A DNA stretch of 16,758 bases, taken from NCBI GenBank assembly GCA_964351195.1, contig CAYGNI010000038.1:1-16758 (forward strand), in the 5' to 3' direction. The position numbers and the translations under genes were made by a program. Origin of the DNA: TMED27 sp964351195 (lineage in GTDB: Bacteria; Pseudomonadota; Alphaproteobacteria; Micavibrionales; Micavibrionaceae). The notes under the pieces were generated by a model, which was not told the origin of the DNA, ran no database searches, and was given only the letters and a program-made list of their open reading frames with translations. Below are positions 13,072 through 16,758 of the stretch, piece after piece. How positions within the stretch are numbered: the stretch's first letter is position 1; each line of letters opens with the position of its first letter.

Positions 13072-14334
13072 CTACAACCCCAAAAAATCCACCTGAAACT
13101 GTAGCTCTTCCTCACTTAGTGGGTAATCACTCCCGTCTTTGGGGTATAGCATCTCCTTAGGCTGCACCTTCCCCATCGTTTTCTGCAACTGCAGCGCAAG
13201 GCGCATCGACACGCCCGCCTTCCAGCACAGCGCCGTAATGGACTTCGCCGCGCCCATATCCATGATCTTTTGCACCTGCGCATCTTGGGTCTTGGCCAGA
13301 TACGCCAGCCCGCCAATCACAAAATCGTAATCACGCATCCCCAGCGCATCTGACAGGGCATCCTCATTCACATCCCCCGCCTCGATCGCCTTTTGCAATC
13401 GCACCTGCGCAGGCTCGCTTTCTGTGACTTTATTCTTGGACGCAAAATCCATGCGGCGGCGAAACACTTCGGAAATCTCCTCCATCTCCTCCGCATCAAA
13501 ATCCCCGCGCTGCACCAGCAAATCACGCACCGACGCATCCACAAACGACGCCAATTCGCGTGCGGCCTCAAGCGGCAAACTTTTGCGCAGCGCCATAGGC
13601 TTTTGCCATTCAGGGAATTCACGCGCTTTATCGACAATCACCTGCAGCAAATTCTCACCAATCTGCGCCCCTTCATTTTCAATCAACGCCTGCCCGCCGG
13701 GCACATCTTGCGTTTCAATCACCGCTTCGGATACATCCTCACTCACCTGATCGCGCCGCGCAATCGCCTCAACCACCCAACCCTCGGGATGGTCTTTTAG
13801 AATATCCAGTAAATCTTCATCCGACAGTGCAGCACAAAACCGCAATACGGGCTCCGAAACCTCGCGCTCCACATCGCGCGCAAGCTGCCCCGCAATTTTC
13901 GGCGGCGTATAGGCATGATCCTTCAGCGTAGACGACAGCGCAATCCGGATTTTCAAAACCTCATCCAGCGCCAACGTCCCCAAAGCCTGCACCGCAAAAG
14001 CATAAAGCTGGCTATGCTTATCCTGCGAGAGATCAGGCAACAACCCCATCAACCGCTTCGCCAGCGCAAGCCGCACATCCTGATCGTTATCCATCGCCAA
14101 AACAGGCGACACATGCACAGGCATAGACTCGTTTTGCACCACCGCCTTACGCACTTTCGGATCAGGATCATGCTCCGCCAGATAATAGAGGATCTCTTTA
14201 TTGGTTTCGGTATTTTTCGCCAGCGACAAACGCTCTTTCACCTTCGCAGACTGCAAAGACTCCCGCTGCTCGGAATAATCTCCGGGAGGCTGAGGCGGTC
14301 GTTTGGAAAACATGCGGCGAATAAACGTAGGCAT
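13072..14334 (-). CDS. DUF2336 domain protein
   Basis: The product is about 420 residues of HEAT-like helical repeats, the pattern of DUF2336, a family found mainly in Alphaproteobacteria and without an assigned reaction. Visible repeat cores include 'DPDPKVRKAVVQNESMP', 'DNDQDVRLALAKRL', 'VLKIRIALSSTLKD', 'EVSEPVLRFCAALSDEDLL' and 'VEAIARRDQVSEDVSEAV'. 'LIENEGAQIGENLL' and 'LRKSLPLEAARELASFV' then match the family's usual second half. There is no signal peptide or membrane span, so it is cytoplasmic and probably binds a protein partner. The ATG at 14334 is used here; GTG at 14352, six codons earlier, has an AGGTGA twelve bases upstream and is a fair alternative. It follows zapE closely and comes before the 12502-13026 gene and mdh. 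Confidence 0.85.
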   Translation of the reverse strand: MPTFIRRMFSKRPPQPPGDYSEQRESLQSAKVKERLSLAKNTETNKEILYYLAEHDPDPKVRKAVVQNESMPVHVSPVLAMDNDQDVRLALAKRLMGLLPDLSQDKHSQLYAFAVQALGTLALDEVLKIRIALSSTLKDHAYTPPKIAGQLARDVEREVSEPVLRFCAALSDEDLLDILKDHPEGWVVEAIARRDQVSEDVSEAVIETQDVPGGQALIENEGAQIGENLLQVIVDKAREFPEWQKPMALRKSLPLEAARELASFVDASVRDLLVQRGDFDAEEMEEISEVFRRRMDFASKNKVTESEPAQVRLQKAIEAGDVNEDALSDALGMRDYDFVIGGLAYLAKTQDAQVQKIMDMGAAKSITALCWKAGVSMRLALQLQKTMGKVQPKEMLYPKDGSDYPLSEEELQFQVDFLGL

Positions 14335-14385
14335 AACTTTAGGATAGCGCACTGGCGCGATTTTTCACCTAAAATCTTTCACCTA

Positions 14386-15489
14386 TCACCCGCCGATATA
14401 CGCCGCACTTTGCATCTCCAGGAGCCGCGACACGGTGCGCTCAAACTCAAACCCGTGATCCGCGCCGCCATAGATACCATCGGGCGGCGTATCAGCCGTA
14501 ATAATCACATTCACATGGTTCTCATACAACGCATCAATGAGGTTCATCAACCGCTTCGCCTCATTACGGTTCTTGGACTTAAGCTTGGGAATCTCCTCCA
14601 AAAACACCGTGTGATAAAGCTGCGCAATCTCAAGATAATCCTCCGCCCCCAAAGCCTGCGCGCATAGCTGATCAAACGTAAAACGTGCCACGCCGCGCGC
14701 CACGCGCTCCACATGAAGAACGCGCCCCTTCACTGTAATATCCTCGCCATGAACCTTTGCCCCTTCGGTCAAAGTCTCAAACACGCGGTCTGCGTGCCCA
14801 CGCGCATCCTTACCCAGCGGAAAGAAATAACTCCCCTCCTGCGTCAAAAACTGCGTACGGTAATCATTGGGACTATCAAGATGCAAAACCTCTTGGCGTT
14901 CTTTAAGCAATTCAATAAACGGCAAAAAGCGATCACGCTGCAAGCCACCTTCATAAAGCCGGTCCGGTTCCCAGTTACTAGTCGAAACAACCACAACCCC
15001 AAGCTCAAACAGGCAGCGGAACAACCGCCCCAAAATCATGGCATCGGCCACATCTACAACATGAAATTCATCAAAACACAAAACCCGCACGCGCTCGGAC
15101 AATCGCTGCGCGAAAAGCGGTAAAGTCGCATCCACCCCTTCGCGAATACCGTCATCCTCGCGCCGCGAATGAATATAATCATGCACCTCAATCATGAATG
15201 CGTGGAAATGCACACGGCGCGCAGGAATATCCGCAGGCAGGCTTTCAAAAAACAAATCCATCAACATTGATTTGCCGCGCCCCACCCCGCCATGAAGATA
15301 AATGCCGCGCGGCGGCTCTTCCTTGCGCGAGAACCAACCCTTTTTGGGCTTATAGGTCAAAAGCTCACGATACAGCCGGTCCAGCGAAGCCGCGGCTGTT
15401 TCCTGCATCGGATCGGGCTTAAGCTGCCCGTCTTTAACCCGCTTTTGATAAATCTTGAGCGGACTCTTTGGAGGGTTTCTTTGCGACAT
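14386..15489 (-). CDS. zapE: ZapE / AFG1-like ATPase
   Basis: This 367-residue P-loop ATPase belongs to the ZapE/AFG1 family. Bacterial ZapE works with the division ring, and the mitochondrial relatives help turn over membrane proteins. The N-terminus 'SPLKIYQKRVKDGQLKPDP' is the family start. Walker A is GGVGRGKS (67-74), preceded by 'PRGIYLHG'. Walker B is VLCFDEF (136-142). 'VVVVSTSNWEPDRLYEGGLQRDRFLPFI' is the sensor region, and the end contains 'EAKRLMNLIDALYE' and 'ITADTPPDGIY'. The start overlaps the end of tatC by 56 bases, and the conserved N-terminus requires this overlap. In many alphaproteobacteria zapE lies immediately upstream of mdh; here two extra genes are in between. Confidence 0.96.
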   Translation of the reverse strand: MSQRNPPKSPLKIYQKRVKDGQLKPDPMQETAAASLDRLYRELLTYKPKKGWFSRKEEPPRGIYLHGGVGRGKSMLMDLFFESLPADIPARRVHFHAFMIEVHDYIHSRREDDGIREGVDATLPLFAQRLSERVRVLCFDEFHVVDVADAMILGRLFRCLFELGVVVVSTSNWEPDRLYEGGLQRDRFLPFIELLKERQEVLHLDSPNDYRTQFLTQEGSYFFPLGKDARGHADRVFETLTEGAKVHGEDITVKGRVLHVERVARGVARFTFDQLCAQALGAEDYLEIAQLYHTVFLEEIPKLKSKNRNEAKRLMNLIDALYENHVNVIITADTPPDGIYGGADHGFEFERTVSRLLEMQSAAYIGG

Positions 15490-16198
15490 AACGGATCAAC
15501 ACGATTGAAAGTTCATACAGCGCCAGGATCGGCATCGCCAAAACAATCTGGCTCACAATATCCGGCGGGGTTAAAAACGCCGCGACAATAAACGTCACGA
15601 TCAGGGCATATTTACGCTTTGATGCAAGCCAGTCCGCAGACACCAATCCCGCCTTCCCCAGCAGCGTCAAAAGAACGGGAAGCTGAAAACACAGCCCAAA
15701 GGCAAAGATCAACGTCATGATGAGGTCGAGATACTCACTCACCCGCGCCTCAAGCTGAATGGGCAAAGTCGTTTCCTGTGCACCCGTTTGAAAGCTCAGG
15801 AAAAACGGCCACGCAAGCGGCATCACAACGTAATACACAACCGCCCCGCCGGTAAAAAACAACACCGGCGTCGCAATCAAAAACGGTAAAAACGCACGCT
15901 TTTCATTTTTATAAAGTCCCGGCGCGATGAACAGCCAAACCTGATACAGCAAAATCGGGAACGTCAAAAAGATCCCCGCAAAAAACGCCACCTTGAGATA
16001 GGTAAAGAACGCCTCCGTCAAACCGGTGTATATGAGGCGCTGGCTCCCCGCTTGCGCCAACGGCTCAACCAGAAAACTGTAAATCTGCTCCACAAACCCA
16101 AAGCACACAGCTGTCCCGACCCCCATCGCCGCAATCACCCATAGGAGCCGCTTTCGCAGCTCCACCAAATGACCAATAATGGGTTTAGCTTCACTCAT
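15434..16198 (-). CDS. tatC: Sec-independent translocase subunit TatC
   Basis: TatC is the multi-span receptor of the twin-arginine export system in the inner membrane. The start is ATG at 16198 (MSEAKPIIGHLVELRKRL), which overlaps the tatB stop by 8 bases; the longer open frame upstream merely reads through tatB. The product is 254 residues with six expected membrane spans. Family signatures are seen in order: HLVELRKRL, FFTYLKVAFFAGIFLTFPILLYQVWLF, APGLYKNEKR, and the LTPPDIVSQ loop. The conserved Pro and Glu around the first and second periplasmic loops and the Asp of the PPD motif are present. The C-terminus is basic and overlaps zapE. Confidence 0.97.
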   Translation of the reverse strand: MSEAKPIIGHLVELRKRLLWVIAAMGVGTAVCFGFVEQIYSFLVEPLAQAGSQRLIYTGLTEAFFTYLKVAFFAGIFLTFPILLYQVWLFIAPGLYKNEKRAFLPFLIATPVLFFTGGAVVYYVVMPLAWPFFLSFQTGAQETTLPIQLEARVSEYLDLIMTLIFAFGLCFQLPVLLTLLGKAGLVSADWLASKRKYALIVTFIVAAFLTPPDIVSQIVLAMPILALYELSIVLIRYVAKKPSKESAQDLSKAG

Positions 16199-16496
16199 CT
16201 TTGTCACCCTCTTGGGTATCTTCTGGCAAAGGCAGCATAACATCTTCATCCGCCTCGGCCTCGTCAAATTCTTCGCTGCGACGCTTCGTTTCAAAATTCA
16301 CGGAATTGCGAATATCATCCATATCCGCCTCGCGCATGAATTCGTCAAACTGGGATGTAAACGCATATTTGATATAGGAAACGCGGCGCATCAGATTGCC
16401 AAGGCCGCGCATCAAAGCAGGAATTTCATTTGGCCCGATCACCAACACCGCCAAAGCCATGATCACAAGAAGTTCTGTCCAGCCAAAATCGAGCAT
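16191..16496 (-). CDS. tatB: Sec-independent translocase subunit TatB
   Basis: The 101-residue protein has the TatB layout. A short N-terminal membrane helix (residues about 4-20) contains Glu8, the conserved polar residue. A Gly-Pro hinge (IGPNEIP) follows, then an amphipathic helix (ALMRGLGNLMRRVSYIKYAF) and an acidic, probably flexible tail. TatB with TatC forms the receptor for twin-arginine substrates. It starts ten bases after tatA and ends inside the tatC start, so the three are translationally linked. Confidence 0.93.
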   Translation of the reverse strand: MLDFGWTELLVIMALAVLVIGPNEIPALMRGLGNLMRRVSYIKYAFTSQFDEFMREADMDDIRNSVNFETKRRSEEFDEAEADEDVMLPLPEDTQEGDKDE

Positions 16497-16506
16497 GGCG
16501 GATCAC

Positions 16507-16686
16507 TTACTCTTTCTTATCAGATTTATCATCGATGGTCTTGGGCGCGTCATCGTCTTTAAGACCTTGCTTGAAAGACTTAATCCCCTTCGCCAGATTT
16601 TCGGCGATGCCCGGCACGCGGCTTGCGCCGAATACAACAACAATCAACAGGATAACAATCAGAATTTGTAATGGGCCGGGGGTCAT
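16507..16686 (-). CDS. tatA: Sec-independent translocase subunit TatA
   Basis: A 59-codon frame runs from ATG at 16686 to TAA at 16509-16507. A hydrophobic helix (QILIVILLIVVVFG, residues 7-20) ends in the typical Phe-Gly hinge. An amphipathic helix with the family pattern 'VPGIAENLAKGIKSFKQGL' and a charged tail ending in KKE follow. TatA oligomers form the pore of the twin-arginine pathway. It comes first of tatABC, as in other alphaproteobacteria. It starts three bases after the stop of the scpB-like gene. Confidence 0.95.
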   Translation of the reverse strand: MTPGPLQILIVILLIVVVFGASRVPGIAENLAKGIKSFKQGLKDDDAPKTIDDKSDKKE

Positions 16687-16689
16687 AAT

Positions 16690-16758
16690 CTAAATCTCTT
16701 CCAGTTCTTCTTCAGGTTCATCTTCGAATTCAGGTTCAATCTCGTCCTCTTCACGTTC
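16690..16758 (-). CDS. scpB: C-terminal end of a scpB-like gene
   Basis: The last 22 codons and a TAG stop (16692-16690) are visible; the rest is beyond the right edge. The tail is extremely acidic (more than half Glu or Asp) and has no motif. The call depends on position: in Alphaproteobacteria scpA-scpB commonly precede tatABC, and ScpB proteins there often end in acidic tails. ScpB is a subunit of the SMC-ScpAB chromosome-condensation complex. The three-base gap to tatA shows tight linkage. Confidence 0.5.
   Translation of the reverse strand, partial: EREEDEIEPEFEDEPEEELEEI

Noticed and set aside
13915..14667. 250-codon plus-strand frame across DUF2336 and zapE
   Set aside because: It covers two well-supported minus-strand genes and has the composition of an antisense shadow.
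16199..16294. Longer tatC with 32 extra N-terminal residues
   Set aside because: The extra part is the tatB coding region read in another frame; the conserved TatC start MSEAKPIIGHLVELR begins at 16198.

Overview
The window looks like a chromosomal piece of an alphaproteobacterium of middling GC content. The evidence is the order zapE, mdh, sucC, sucD, sucA on one strand, a scpB-like tail followed by tatA-tatB-tatC, and proteins of the DUF2336 and DUF4174 families. The order is typical of Alphaproteobacteria, but the lineage below class level cannot be fixed from the sequence; an environmental Rhodospirillales- or Micavibrio-like group is only a guess.

Minus strand, right to left in the direction of transcription: the end of a scpB-like gene (16758-16690), tatA (59 codons), tatB and tatC (twin-arginine export), zapE (AFG1-like ATPase), a DUF2336 protein, an unknown 174-codon gene with its own near-consensus promoter, and mdh (a Thermus/cytosolic-type malate dehydrogenase). 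After a gap come sucC and sucD (succinyl-CoA synthetase), a secreted DUF4174 protein, a 39-codon hydrophobic microprotein behind a structured leader, an unknown 189-codon gene, sucA (2-oxoglutarate dehydrogenase E1) and the first 31 codons of a thiE-like gene that leaves the window. mdh, sucCD and sucA supply consecutive TCA-cycle steps; thiE would supply the thiamine phosphate precursor of the cofactor of SucA.

The gap between mdh and sucC (6677-11406) is filled by four genes on the opposite, plus strand. They encode a 558-aa helical protein, a 183-aa protein, a small Pro/Ala-rich protein whose frame is interrupted, and a 543-aa protein with a lytic-transglycosylase-like domain. I recognise no family for the first three. 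The four share several properties: no signal peptide, no cysteine in roughly 1,400 residues (outside the interrupting segment), Ala/Pro/Thr-rich C-terminal tails that all end in Ser, and, in three cases, an AGTGTGT motif just before the gene. This cassette is the best candidate in the window for an undescribed system, possibly exported proteins acting on a cell wall. The third gene carries an in-frame segment of about 75-80 bp containing two hairpins, a 12-bp palindrome and two TGA codons, followed by 68 coding-like codons with no start codon of their own.

No tRNA, rRNA, CRISPR array or insertion sequence was seen. No gene-free stretch exceeds about 225 bases.
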